64,000 nucleotides of DNA from Acidimicrobiaceae bacterium (GTDB lineage Bacteria > Actinomycetota > Acidimicrobiia > Acidimicrobiales > Bog-793): contig JAODBO010000145.1 in NCBI GenBank assembly GCA_025464005.1, forward strand, positions 95,279 through 159,278. The letters run 5' to 3'. Below the pieces are notes generated by a model. It searched no databases. It worked only from the letters and a program-made list of their open reading frames with translations, and was not told the DNA's origin. A program made the translations under genes and the position numbers. Below, one piece after another: positions 35,124 through 45,277 of this stretch. Every line of letters starts with the position of its first letter. Position 1 is the stretch's first letter.

Positions 35124-36071
35124 TCATGAAGATGGCTTGCTCACGTGCTGCGGCGAGAACACGATCCGCTCGCGCCCCGCGTAGACCGTGCAGCGATCGC
35201 CGCGGACGAAGCCCACGAGGGTCATCCCGGTCTCGGTCGCCAAGCGCACCGCCAGGCTCGTCGCTGCCGAGACTGCGGCGACGATCGGGATCCCGGCCTG
35301 GAGCGCCTTCTGCACGATCTCGAAGGAGATCCTGCCGCTCACGATGAGCATGACGTCCGCGAGGGGCACGCGATCTTCGAGCAGCGCCCAGCCGACGACC
35401 TTGTCGACGGCGTTGTGCCTACCGACGTCCTCGCGAAGGGCGAGCACCGTGGCGTCGGGGGCGACAAGGGCGGCCCCGTGCAACCCGCCCGTCGCGGCGA
35501 AGCCCCGCTGTCCCGCGGACAGCAGCTCGGGAAGGCTGGCGAGCAGATCGACGCCGACCACGGGGCCGCTGCCAAGCTCGGGGTGGCCGGCGAGGCGCAC
35601 CGACTCGATCGAGGCCGAGCCGCATACCCCGCAGGCGCTCGAGGTGACGACGTGGCGCTCGAGAACGGTTCTCCTGGGAGCACCGGCGAGCTCGGCGGTG
35701 ACGACGTTGTACCGCTGCTCCGGCACGAGGTCCCGGTCGAGGCAGTACGCGATGCGCCGTAGCTCGCCGGGCGACGCGACGACGCCCTCGGAGAGAAGGA
35801 AGCCCGCTACGAGCTCGAAGTCGTGGCCTGGGGTGCGCATCGTGATCGAGAGCGTGGAGGCAACAGGCCGCCCGTCGGGGGCATGCTCGCCTGGCGTCAA
35901 GAGCCGGATCTCGAGCGGCTCCTCCACCGCGAGCTGGTCCGAGCGAGCGGCCAGTCGCCCGTCTCTTCGCTCGTAGACGGTGCTCGGCGCCGTCGGCACG
36001 CGGCCTCCGGTTATACCCAGATCGAGCGGCGCGCGTCGGGCGGCCGCCGCCGTGCGCCTCGAGCCGGTCAT
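35124..36071 (-). CDS. fdhD: Formate dehydrogenase sulfurtransferase FdhD
   Basis: Transfers sulfur from a Cys desulfurase to the Mo of bis-MGD enzymes. 315 residues. EEPLEIRLLTPGEHAP is followed by the sulfur-shuttling loop SSACGVCGSASIESV with its CxxC, then GGLHGAAL, LREDVGRHNAVDKVVGWAL and VSGRISFEIVQKALQAGIPI, all FdhD signatures. ATG overlaps the DUF6457 stop (ATGA). Its client is most likely the oxidoreductase encoded next. Confidence 0.96.
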   Translation of the reverse strand: MTGSRRTAAAARRAPLDLGITGGRVPTAPSTVYERRDGRLAARSDQLAVEEPLEIRLLTPGEHAPDGRPVASTLSITMRTPGHDFELVAGFLLSEGVVASPGELRRIAYCLDRDLVPEQRYNVVTAELAGAPRRTVLERHVVTSSACGVCGSASIESVRLAGHPELGSGPVVGVDLLASLPELLSAGQRGFAATGGLHGAALVAPDATVLALREDVGRHNAVDKVVGWALLEDRVPLADVMLIVSGRISFEIVQKALQAGIPIVAAVSAATSLAVRLATETGMTLVGFVRGDRCTVYAGRERIVFSPQHVSKPSS

Positions 36072-36334
36072 CGTGGGTCGGTACGACCGTCGGCGGCGTC
36101 TTCGACGGCCATGGACCCAGCGATCTCACTGGCACGCTCCGGCGCTACACCGGCCCTCGCGGCGAGCCAGCAGGCGACGGGTGCGGCGGTCCGCTCCGAG
36201 GCGTGGGCCGCCGTACCGGCGAGCGCGAGCAGCTGGTCGACCTCGTCCGGGCTCGGCGCGGAGACCCCGAGGCGCTCGGCGAATGCAGCGAGCCACTGTT
36301 CGCCCGTGGGGGTCCCGGCGCCGGTGGGGCTCAT
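36068..36334 (-). CDS. DUF6457-domain protein
   Basis: 88 residues: EQWLAAFAERLGVSAPSPDE then LLALAGTAAHASERTAAPVACWLAARAG, the pattern of the small actinobacterial DUF6457 family, often found beside or fused to Moco genes such as mobA. Function unknown. The ATG at 36334 lies 7 nt after a TAGCAT -10 box (leaderless-type). Overlaps fdhD by 4 nt, so it heads the fdhD operon. Confidence 0.8.
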   Translation of the reverse strand: MSPTGAGTPTGEQWLAAFAERLGVSAPSPDEVDQLLALAGTAAHASERTAAPVACWLAARAGVAPERASEIAGSMAVEDAADGRTDPR

Positions 36335-36341
36335 CGCGCCG

Positions 36342-36347
36342 ATGCTA
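36342..36347 (-). promoter_or_regulatory. Leaderless-type promoter of the DUF6457-fdhD operon
   Basis: TAGCAT on the minus strand ends 7 nt before the ATG at 36334, putting transcription start at or next to the start codon. The string TAGCATCGGCGCGATG is nearly identical to TAGCGTCGGCGCGGTG at mogA (60179-60164). Confidence 0.65.
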
Positions 36348-36360
36348 ACGGCAGCGACCC

Positions 36361-36378
36361 ACGCCGTCCGGACGGCGT
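36361..36378. promoter_or_regulatory. Perfect 18-bp palindrome in the fdhD/moaC divergent promoter region
   Basis: ACGCCGTCCGGACGGCGT is its own reverse complement. It lies where the -35 of the DUF6457-fdhD promoter should be (about 17 nt from the TAGCAT box) and about 65-80 bp upstream of the moaC promoter. A dimeric repressor or activator site for molybdenum-related control is likely; the regulator is unknown. Confidence 0.6.
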
Positions 36379-36442
36379 TCGACCAGGCCCGCCCATCCGC
36401 TCGTGATCTACGGCCGGTGCTCGCTCGGCGGCTCGGCCTCTC

Positions 36443-36448
36443 TATGCT
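36443..36448 (+). promoter_or_regulatory. Leaderless-type promoter of moaC
   Basis: TATGCT, matching TANNNT, ends 8 nt before the ATG at 36457, so the transcript would begin at or very near the start codon. The -35 is weak. Confidence 0.5.
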
Positions 36449-36456
36449 GCACGCCG

Positions 36457-37014
36457 ATGGAGCAGCACCACGACGACGACCGGTCCGAGGCGCTCGCCCA
36501 CTTTCCGCACCTCGACCGCCGGGGCAACGCCCGCATGGTCGACGTGACCGGCAAAACCCCCTCCGAGCGCCGCGCACTAGCGCGCGGCCGCGTGGTCATG
36601 AATCCGGCGACGGCCCGGCGGGTCGCGGCCGGTGACCTGCCGAGCGGCGACGTCCTTGCCGCGGCCAGGACTGCTGGGATGTTCGCGGCGAAGCAGACCT
36701 ACGACCTGCTCCCGCTCTGCCATCCGCTCCTGCTCGGCGCGATCACGGTCGACTTCTCGATCGGCGCGAGCTGGGTCGAGGTGACCGCCGGGATCGAGGC
36801 GCTGGACCGAACCGGTGTGGAGATGGAGGCGCTCACGGCCTGCAGCATCGCAGCGCTGACGATCTATACGGCGTGCAAGTCCCTCGACCGCACGATGGCC
36901 GTCGAGGGCGTAACGGTGTGGGAGAAGTCAGGCGGGCGATCGGGCAGCTGGGTGCTCGACGCCGACGGCACGGTGCATCACAATCCCTCGCCCCAGACGC
37001 CCGAGCGTCGGTGA
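36457..37014 (+). CDS. moaC: Cyclic pyranopterin monophosphate synthase MoaC
   Basis: Second half of the first Moco step: converts the MoaA product to cPMP. 185 residues from the ATG at 36457 (MEQHHDDDRSEALAHFPHLD). Family blocks: ARMVDVTGKTPSERRALARG, QTYDLLPLCHPLLLGAITVD, and GVEMEALTACSIAALTIYTA with the catalytic Glu and the C-terminal Lys-Ser-Leu-Asp (CKSLDRTM). The N-terminal ~25 residues are extra. Monocistronic, convergent with xdhC: the two 3' ends overlap by 37 bp. Confidence 0.95.
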   Translation: MEQHHDDDRSEALAHFPHLDRRGNARMVDVTGKTPSERRALARGRVVMNPATARRVAAGDLPSGDVLAAARTAGMFAAKQTYDLLPLCHPLLLGAITVDFSIGASWVEVTAGIEALDRTGVEMEALTACSIAALTIYTACKSLDRTMAVEGVTVWEKSGGRSGSWVLDADGTVHHNPSPQTPERR

Positions 37015-37823
37015 ATCGGTCCTGAGCCGCTCCGCAGCGACGTCGCGGGCGTGCCGGTGCGCAGGGCGATGATCTCCGCGCAGATCGACACCGCTGTCTC
37101 CTCGGGCGTATTGGCGCCGAGGTCGATGCCGATCGGCGCCATCACTCGAGCCAGCTGGACCTCGTCGACGCCCTCCGCGCGGAGCCGCTCGACGCGACCG
37201 GCGTGGGTGTGCCGCGACCCCATGGCGCCGATGTAGCCAACGCTTGTCCTCAGCGCTGTGACGATCGCCGGCACGTCGAACTTGTGGTCGTGCGTGAGCA
37301 CGCACAGTGCGTCGCGAGGGCCGAGCACGGGAGCGACCTTGGCAAGGTAGCGGTGGGGCCAGTCCACGACGACCTCGTCCGCATCGGGGAAGCGCTCGGG
37401 GGTGGCGAACGTCGGACGGGCGTCGCAGACCGTGACGCGGTAGCCGAGGACCTTCGCGACTTTGACAAGAGCCGCGGTGAAGTCGACGGCGCCGAGGACG
37501 ACCATGCGATCGGGCGGCAAGAACACCTGCAGGAACACGGTGACCTCAGAGCGTTCCCGCTCGCCGTGGCCACCGTAGTGCGAGGTGGCGCTCCGGCCGG
37601 TTTCGAGCGCGCCGAGCGCATCTCGGAGCACTGCTTTATCGAGATCGGGGTTGCCGAGCGAGCCGATCGTGGCGTTGTCGCGGCGCGACAAGATCTTGGC
37701 TCCGAGCGCCGGGAGCGGCTCGGCGATCGGAGCGCCGTCGAGCGACGTCTCGACCACGGTGGCCAGGGCCGCGGGCTCACCCGAGCGCAAGCACTCCCGG
37801 AGAACGTCGAATAGCCCTACCAC
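36978..37823 (-). CDS. XdhC/CoxF-type molybdoenzyme maturation protein (full XdhC with Rossmann domain)
   Basis: XdhC proteins bind and sulfurate Moco and deliver it to xanthine/CO dehydrogenase-type enzymes. 281 residues from GTG 37823. An N-terminal segment (VVGLFDVLRECLRSGEPAAL) precedes the Rossmann part MVVLGAVDFTAALVKVAKVLGYRV, VLTHDHKFDVPAIVTALRTS, VGYIGAMGSRHTHAGRVERL, APIGIDLGANTPEETAVSIC. The start overlaps the 3' end of the smaller xdhC gene by 7 nt, so the two act as a pair. Client could be the CO dehydrogenase or another enzyme. Confidence 0.85.
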   Translation of the reverse strand: MVGLFDVLRECLRSGEPAALATVVETSLDGAPIAEPLPALGAKILSRRDNATIGSLGNPDLDKAVLRDALGALETGRSATSHYGGHGERERSEVTVFLQVFLPPDRMVVLGAVDFTAALVKVAKVLGYRVTVCDARPTFATPERFPDADEVVVDWPHRYLAKVAPVLGPRDALCVLTHDHKFDVPAIVTALRTSVGYIGAMGSRHTHAGRVERLRAEGVDEVQLARVMAPIGIDLGANTPEETAVSICAEIIALRTGTPATSLRSGSGPIHRRSGVWGEGL

Positions 37824-38134
37824 TGGTCGAGGGGCTCGACGAATACCCGGATGATCCCACCACAAGTGAGGCCCACCGAGAACGCCTCGTCGTCGGAGTA
37901 TCCGAAGGTGCACAGACGCGGCTCCCCCGACGCCAATACCTCGAGGGCCTCCGCTACGACCGCACCCTCGACACATCCTCCCGACACCGAACCCGCGACC
38001 TCGCCGTCCTCGCTCACCCCCATCGCGGCGCCCGGATCGCGCGGACCGGAACCGTTCACCGCGACGACGCGAGCGAGGGCTACCCGGCGCCCGGCGGCCT
38101 GCCACCTCGCGATCTCGTCGAGAAGCTCCTTCAT
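37817..38134 (-). CDS. Short XdhC N-terminal-domain protein
   Basis: 105 residues from ATG 38134, with AAGGAGG 6-7 bases upstream. It holds only the XdhC/CoxI N-terminal domain: VVAVNGSGPRDPGAAMGVSE, VAGSVSGGCVEGAVVAEALE, and LTCGGIIRVFVEPLD, with the conserved GGC and CGG cysteines. Such split pairs (short XdhC N-domain plus XdhC Rossmann protein) are common in actinobacteria. Upstream lies a 221-bp gap shared with the DUF5134 promoter. Confidence 0.85.
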   Translation of the reverse strand: MKELLDEIARWQAAGRRVALARVVAVNGSGPRDPGAAMGVSEDGEVAGSVSGGCVEGAVVAEALEVLASGEPRLCTFGYSDDEAFSVGLTCGGIIRVFVEPLDQW

Positions 38135-38267
38135 AGCCGGCCTCCTTGCGCTGGAGCGCACCGATTGCCTCGCCTGCATACAACACTACCCAGCGTTCGT
38201 GAGACGTGTCCGCAGGAAAACGTTGGAAACCGCCCGAATCACGAGCGCGGCTCCGACGTTGCGAGCA

Positions 38268-38325
38268 CGGACCTAAGCAATCCCTTAGGTCCGCGTTGAC
38301 AGCACGCTAAGACGGGGCGCATGCT
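38268..38325 (+). promoter_or_regulatory. Promoter module P1 with CTAAG palindrome, before the DUF5134 gene
   Basis: A perfect 10-bp inverted repeat CGGACCTAAG-N6-CTTAGGTCCG (38268-38293) stands 2 bp before TTGACA (38296-38301); CATGCT (38320-38325) is the likely -10 at 18 nt. The same arrangement, including the 4-nt spacing between CTTAGGTC and TTGACA and a shared GGGGCGCAT further on, recurs at 39029-39085 before coxM. Position just upstream of -35 suggests an activator site. Confidence 0.75.
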
Positions 38326-38355
38326 GCCCGAGCCAGCGGAGTGTGAGGACGAGAC

Positions 38356-39000
38356 GTGAACGGACCGACCTGGTTGGCGGACGCCTTCGCCGCGATCATG
38401 ATCGCGACTGCGATGTGCTGCGGTGGCCTGTTAGTCGCGACTCGCGTGCGATATGGCCGCTTCGCCGGCGACGCCGTGCTACACCTCGCGATGGGCGTGG
38501 CAATGACGTGGATGCTCCTCGGGACTCTCGAGCGCCGCTGGGTCGTGCCGTTCGCGGCCGCGTTCGCCGGCGCGGCGGGGTGGCTCATCGGGCAGCTCTT
38601 GCGCCATCGCGCGCCGACGAGCGCGCCGGCAACCCAGCACCGCCTTCAGCACCTCGTCGCTTGCGCAGCGATGATCTACATGTTCCTCGGGCTGTCCCTT
38701 CGCAGCTCCGGAGCCAGCCGGTCCTCCGGCACCACGGCGATGATCGATATGGCCGGCAGATCCGCGTTGGGCGCGAGCTACTCGTTGCTGGCTCTGCTCC
38801 TGGCAATCGTCCTGCTCGGTTACCTAGCGTGGAACGTCGGCGAGCTCGCCGCCCTCGGCGGGACACGATCATCGCTCGTCTCCGCTCCAGGAGTCGGCGT
38901 TGGATCCGGCGAGGGACCGCGGTTTGCTCCACGACTCATGCTCGGCTGCCAGATCGCGATGGGCATGGCGATGGCGTACATGCTCCTCGCGATGGCCTGA
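38356..39000 (+). CDS. DUF5134-type polytopic membrane protein
   Basis: 214 residues, about six membrane spans, with Met-rich helices (IMIATAMCCGGLLVATRV, LHLAMGVAMTWMLLG, LVACAAMIYMFLGLSL, MLGCQIAMGMAMAYMLL) resembling DUF5134 proteins of actinobacteria. The repeated H/M pattern could bind metal such as copper, but that is speculation. GTG start at 38356. It carries the same promoter module as coxM, so it is probably induced with CO dehydrogenase and may serve its maturation or its link to the membrane. Confidence 0.7.
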   Translation: MNGPTWLADAFAAIMIATAMCCGGLLVATRVRYGRFAGDAVLHLAMGVAMTWMLLGTLERRWVVPFAAAFAGAAGWLIGQLLRHRAPTSAPATQHRLQHLVACAAMIYMFLGLSLRSSGASRSSGTTAMIDMAGRSALGASYSLLALLLAIVLLGYLAWNVGELAALGGTRSSLVSAPGVGVGSGEGPRFAPRLMLGCQIAMGMAMAYMLLAMA

Positions 39001-39028
39001 GCGGGCGGGCATTGGTCGCCCGGCGGGC

Positions 39029-39085
39029 GAGCTAAGGCTTCCCTTAGGTCACCATTGACAATGGCTCCCACATGGGGCGCATACT
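39029..39085 (+). promoter_or_regulatory. Promoter module P2 of the cox operon
   Basis: GAgCTAAG-N6-CTTAGgTC (39029-39050) is an inverted repeat with one mismatch per arm, 4 nt before TTGACA (39055-39060); CATACT (39080-39085) is the likely -10 at 19 nt, giving a start near 39092 and a ~23-nt leader with a GGGGGG ribosome binding site before coxM. It aligns with P1 at 38268-38325. Confidence 0.8.
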
Positions 39086-39114
39086 TCGATCAACGACGAA
39101 GTGGGGGGATTGCC

Positions 39115-39993
39115 ATGCAGGTCCCGGCCCCATTCGAATACGAGCGCGCTACTGGCGTCGACGACGCCATCGCTCTCTTGGACCGGCTCGGCAGCGCTGC
39201 GCGGCTCGTCGCGGGCGGCCACAGCCTGCTCCCGATGATGAAGCTGAGGTTGGCGAACCTCGAGTACCTGATCGACATCAACGACCTCCACGGAGAGCTC
39301 GGGTACATCGAGGTGGAGCCTGGACAGCTTCGTGTCGGCTCCATGACCCGCCATCGCGAGCTGCTCGAGTCCGACCCCCTTGCCGAGGCGTTCCCGATCT
39401 TCCGCGACGCCGAGAGGGTGATCGCCGATCCGGTTGTCCGAAATCGCGGCACCATCGGCGGGTCGCTCTGCCAGGCAGATCCCTCGGAAGACCTCTCCGC
39501 CGTGTGCACGACGCTCGACGCCAGCTGCCTCATCCGCGGCAGCTCGGGCAGCCGGGAGGTCACCATGGCGGAGTTCTACCGGGGGCCGTACGAGACCGCC
39601 GTCGGCGACGACGAGATCCTCATCGAGATCCGGATCCCGGTCAGGCCGAACGGCTCGAGCGCCTACGAGAAGGTTGAGCGGCGCGCCGGCGACTGGGCCG
39701 TCGTCTCCTGTGGCGCTGCAGTATGGATGGACGGCGACGTCATCAGCGACGCGCGCGTCGGGCTCGCCGCGGTCGGACCCAACACGACGGGCATCCCCGC
39801 GATCTCGGAAGCGCTCCGGGGCAAGGTTCCCTCCGAGGATCTCTACGCCGAGGCCGGCGCGATCGCCGCGGAAAACTGCACTCCGAGCACCGACATGCGG
39901 GGAAGCGCCGAGTACAAGCGCCATCTCGCTAATGAGCTCACGCGTCGAGCGCTGCGCCGGTCCACAGCCCGAATCCACGGACAGGGGGTCTGA
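39115..39993 (+). CDS. coxM: Aerobic CO dehydrogenase medium (FAD) subunit
   Basis: Passes electrons from the 2Fe-2S clusters of CoxS to quinone via FAD. 292 residues. The FAD motifs are present: AGGHSLLPMMKLRLANLEYLID near the N-terminus and RNRGTIGGSLCQADPSEDL, plus the C-terminal CoxM domain. I start at ATG 39115, after a G-rich ribosome binding site; the frame is open back to 39055 but that is the promoter. First of coxM-S-L, the order typical of form I enzymes. One base separates its stop from coxS. Confidence 0.96.
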   Translation: MQVPAPFEYERATGVDDAIALLDRLGSAARLVAGGHSLLPMMKLRLANLEYLIDINDLHGELGYIEVEPGQLRVGSMTRHRELLESDPLAEAFPIFRDAERVIADPVVRNRGTIGGSLCQADPSEDLSAVCTTLDASCLIRGSSGSREVTMAEFYRGPYETAVGDDEILIEIRIPVRPNGSSAYEKVERRAGDWAVVSCGAAVWMDGDVISDARVGLAAVGPNTTGIPAISEALRGKVPSEDLYAEAGAIAAENCTPSTDMRGSAEYKRHLANELTRRALRRSTARIHGQGV

Positions 39994-39994
39994 G

Positions 39995-40476
39995 ATGCAG
40001 GTCTCGATGAGCGTCAACGGCGACGAGGTCACCGAGGAGATCGAAGCCCGCATGCTGCTCGTCCACTTTCTGCGTGACCAGCTGGGACTCACCGGCACCC
40101 ACTGGGGGTGCGACACGAGCAACTGCGGGACCTGCGTGGTGTGGATGGACGGCGAACCGGTGAAGTCCTGCACGGTGCTGGCCGCGATGGCCGGCGGGCA
40201 CGAGGTGCGCACCGTCGAAGGACTTGAGCGCGACGGAGAGCTCGACCCCGTACAGCAGGGCTTCATGGAGTGCCACGGACTCCAGTGCGGCTTCTGCACT
40301 CCGGGGATGCTGATGACTGCCCGAGCGCTGCTCGACCGCAACCCGAGCCCCTCCACAGACGAGATCCGCCAGGCGATCTCCGGGCAGATCTGCCGCTGCA
40401 CCGGCTATGCCACCATCGTCCGCTCCATCCAATGGGCGGCCTCCTACGAAGCGGCAGCCACGGTCGGGAGCGCATC

Positions 40477-40480
<4 letters not shown>
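39995..40480 (+). CDS. coxS: Aerobic CO dehydrogenase small (2x 2Fe-2S) subunit
   Basis: 161 residues. N-terminal plant-type ferredoxin cluster Cys set GCDTSNCGTCVVWMDGEPVK, and C-terminal four-helix cluster ECHGLQCGFCTPGML with CRCTGYATIVRSI. Starts one base after the coxM stop; its own stop overlaps coxL (GTGA), so the three structural subunits are translationally coupled. Confidence 0.97.
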
Positions 40481-42870
<2,390 letters not shown>

Positions 42871-42883
42871 GCGGGAGTGCTCG

Positions 42884-43771
42884 ATGGCACGCCGCACGAC
42901 CGCTCGCGCCACCGAGCTCGCGCAGGCGCGGGTGCCGTTCGTCCGAGCGACGGTGGTCCGAGCCCAGAGCCCGACCTCGGCTCGCGCCGGTGACGATGCC
43001 TTGGTGCTCGCCGACGGGTCGATGGAGGGCTTCGTCGGCGGCCAGTGCGCCGAGGAGTCGGTGCGCAGCGCCGCGCTCGACGTCTTCCGGGACGGCGAGG
43101 CGCTGCTGCTGCGGGTGCTCCCCGCAGGCGCCGCCGAGTTTCCCGAGGCTCCCGGATCTCGCGTCGTGGTGAACCCGTGCCTCTCCGGCGGCGCCCTCGA
43201 GATCTTCCTCGAGCCGGTGCAGCCGCCTCCGCTGATCCACGTCGTCGGTTTCACGCCGACCGCCGACGCGCTCGCCTCGCTCGCCGGATCGCTCGGCTTT
43301 GCCGTCGACCGGCCGGCGCCAGATCACGGCTGGGCTGGTGCGGTCGCGATGATCGTGGCCAGCCACGGTCACGACGAGCACGAGTCCATCCGGGCTGCGC
43401 TTGACGCCGGCATCGGGTTCGTTGGCCTCGTGGCCAGCCTTCGACGGGGCGAGGCGGTGCTCGCGGCGATGGAGCTCACGAAGGACGAGAGGCGGCGGGT
43501 GCACAGCCCGGTCGGCCTCGAGATCGGGGCTCGGACGCCCGAGGAGATCGCGCTGTCGATCCTCGCCGAGGTGGTGCGAGCCATCCGTGTCGACGGCTTG
43601 GCGGCGGCGAGCGACGACGCGCCGTCTGCACCGCTGCAGAGCGTCGACCCCGTGTGTGGGATGACGGTGGTCGTCGGCCCGGGCACACCCCACCTGCAGA
43701 TCGACGGTCGAGATCACTGGTTCTGCAGCGCCTCCTGCCAGGAGCGCTATGCAAGCCACTCATCGCCCTAG
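42884..43771 (+). CDS. coxF: CoxF/XdhC-type maturation protein with C-terminal YHS domain
   Basis: 295 residues. The N-terminal XdhC domain includes DGSMEGFVGGQCAEESVR and NPCLSGGALEIFLEP; the Rossmann part follows (HVVGFTPTADALASL, SHGHDEHESIRAALDAG, GLEIGARTPEEIALSIL). The last ~40 residues form a YHS domain (VDPVCGMTVVV and HWFCSASCQERYASH) with three Cys that could bind a metal such as copper. CoxF proteins help build the Cu-Mo site; the fused YHS domain may be the copper-handling part (inference). 13 bp after coxL; overlaps the mocA-like gene by 23 nt. Confidence 0.85.
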   Translation: MARRTTARATELAQARVPFVRATVVRAQSPTSARAGDDALVLADGSMEGFVGGQCAEESVRSAALDVFRDGEALLLRVLPAGAAEFPEAPGSRVVVNPCLSGGALEIFLEPVQPPPLIHVVGFTPTADALASLAGSLGFAVDRPAPDHGWAGAVAMIVASHGHDEHESIRAALDAGIGFVGLVASLRRGEAVLAAMELTKDERRRVHSPVGLEIGARTPEEIALSILAEVVRAIRVDGLAAASDDAPSAPLQSVDPVCGMTVVVGPGTPHLQIDGRDHWFCSASCQERYASHSSP

Positions 43772-44381
43772 ACCAGTGTTCGTCACCGGTCTCGTGCTCG
43801 CCGCGGGCGCGTCCCAGCGGCTCGGGCAACCCAAGCAGCTACTGGCTTACCGGGGTGCGACGCTTCTCGCCGCCACGCTGCAGACGGCCAGGTCGTGCCG
43901 TTTCGACCAGCTGCTCCTCACCCTCGGTGCTGCCTCACTCGAGGTCCGCGCCCAGGTCGACCTCCGCGGCGCCGAGGTGATCGAGAACGCGCACTTCGGC
44001 AGCGGATGCTCTTCGTCGATCGGCGCGGCGTTGGCTGTGGTGGACGACCGCGCCGACGGCTTGGTCCTGCTCCTCGGCGACCAACCGGGGGTGACGCCAT
44101 CGGCGGTGCACTCGCTCAGCGATCGGGCCGTTACGTCGCCGCTCGGCATCTGCCGTTACGGCGACGGGCTGGGACACCCGTTCTGGTTCCGCCGGGACGT
44201 CTTCGACGACCTCCTCACGCTGCATGGCGACAAGGCGGTGTGGAAGCTGCTCGAATCCGGCCGCTACGCCGTGACCGAGGTCCCCGTCGCCGGGACGGTG
44301 CCGCTCGACGTGGACACCTGGCAGGACTACGAGGCCCTGCTCGCGATCGACGCTCGGGACACGGCCGAGGCCGGCGCGTGA
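43749..44381 (+). CDS. mocA: MocA-like molybdenum cofactor cytidylyltransferase
   Basis: 210 residues with LVLAAGASQRLGQPKQLLAY, the nucleotide-binding signature of MobA/MocA proteins, then LLLLGDQPGVTPSAVHSL and YGDGLGHPFWFRRDVFDDLL. Position within the cox operon and LGxPK-type motif favour MocA (CTP, making MCD used by CO dehydrogenase) over MobA (GTP); a true mobA is at 52324. AGGAG lies 4 bases before the ATG; overlaps coxF by 23 nt and coxD by 1 nt. Confidence 0.85.
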   Translation: MQATHRPRPVFVTGLVLAAGASQRLGQPKQLLAYRGATLLAATLQTARSCRFDQLLLTLGAASLEVRAQVDLRGAEVIENAHFGSGCSSSIGAALAVVDDRADGLVLLLGDQPGVTPSAVHSLSDRAVTSPLGICRYGDGLGHPFWFRRDVFDDLLTLHGDKAVWKLLESGRYAVTEVPVAGTVPLDVDTWQDYEALLAIDARDTAEAGA

Positions 44382-45277
44382 TGGCCGCGTCCTCTGGAGC
44401 GGCCGAGCTCCGGCAACGCCTCGACGAGGCCGACTACCTCGTCGACGAAGGGTTGGCCACGGCGCTCTACCTCGCGCTAGCTCTGGGCCAGCCGCTGCTG
44501 CTCGAAGGCGAGCCAGGCGTCGGCAAGACCGCCGCGGCGAAGGCACTCGCCCGGGTGCTCGACGCGCCGCTGGTCCGCCTGCAGTGCTACGAGGGTCTGA
44601 CGGCGAGCGAGGCGTTGTACGAATGGAACTACCAGCGTCAGCTGCTCGCGATTCGGCTGGCCGAATCGCGGGACGAGAAGCTCGCCGATGCCGACCTGTT
44701 CACCGAGGAGTTCCTGCAGGAACGGCCCATCTTGCGCTGCATCCGCTCCGCGGGCCCGGTCGCGCCGGTGCTCCTCATCGACGAGATCGACCGGGCCGAC
44801 GACCAGTTCGAGGCGCTGCTGCTCGAGTTCCTCGGCGAGTTCGCGGTCACCATCCCGGAGCTCGGCACGTTCGCCGCCGCGCGCCGGCCAGTCGTGGTGC
44901 TCACCTCGAACCGGAGCCGGGAGCTGCACGACGCGATGCTGCGCCGCTGCCTGTACCACTGGATCGACTTCCCCACCGCCAGCCGTGCAGCGGACATCCT
45001 CCGCCGCTCCGTTCCGGCGAGCAGTGAGGCGCTCATCACGGCCGCCGCCGACTTCGTCGGACGGGTGCGCGGCCTCGACCTCGACAAGTCGCCGGGCATG
45101 GCGGAGACGATCGACTGGGTCGCCGCGTTGACCGTGCTCGGCGCGACCGAGCTGACCCGCGCGGATGTGATCCGCTCACTCGGCGCCATCACGAAGACGC
45201 CCGACGACCGCGAGACCGTGATCGAGGCACTCGAGGAGCTCGGCCACGGAAGGGGAACCGATGAAGATCGACAATGA
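44381..45277 (+). CDS. coxD: MoxR-type AAA+ ATPase CoxD
   Basis: AAA+ chaperone that works with CoxE to add sulfur and copper to the Mo centre. 298 residues; Walker A GEPGVGKT (43-50), Walker B PVLLIDEIDRADDQFE, sensor motif VLTSNRSRELHDAMLRRCLY. ATG at 44381 overlaps the previous stop (TGATG). The last 17 nt overlap coxG. Confidence 0.95.
   Translation: MAASSGAAELRQRLDEADYLVDEGLATALYLALALGQPLLLEGEPGVGKTAAAKALARVLDAPLVRLQCYEGLTASEALYEWNYQRQLLAIRLAESRDEKLADADLFTEEFLQERPILRCIRSAGPVAPVLLIDEIDRADDQFEALLLEFLGEFAVTIPELGTFAAARRPVVVLTSNRSRELHDAMLRRCLYHWIDFPTASRAADILRRSVPASSEALITAAADFVGRVRGLDLDKSPGMAETIDWVAALTVLGATELTRADVIRSLGAITKTPDDRETVIEALEELGHGRGTDEDRQ

Noticed and set aside
36403..36456. 18-residue N-terminal extension of MoaC
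   Set aside because: The ATG at 36457 lies 8 nt after a TATGCT promoter box, so the extension would be upstream of transcription start.
39055..39114. 20-residue upstream extension of CoxM from a TTG at 39055
   Set aside because: That TTG is the TTGACA -35 box of the cox promoter; the conserved CoxM start and ribosome binding site are at 39115.
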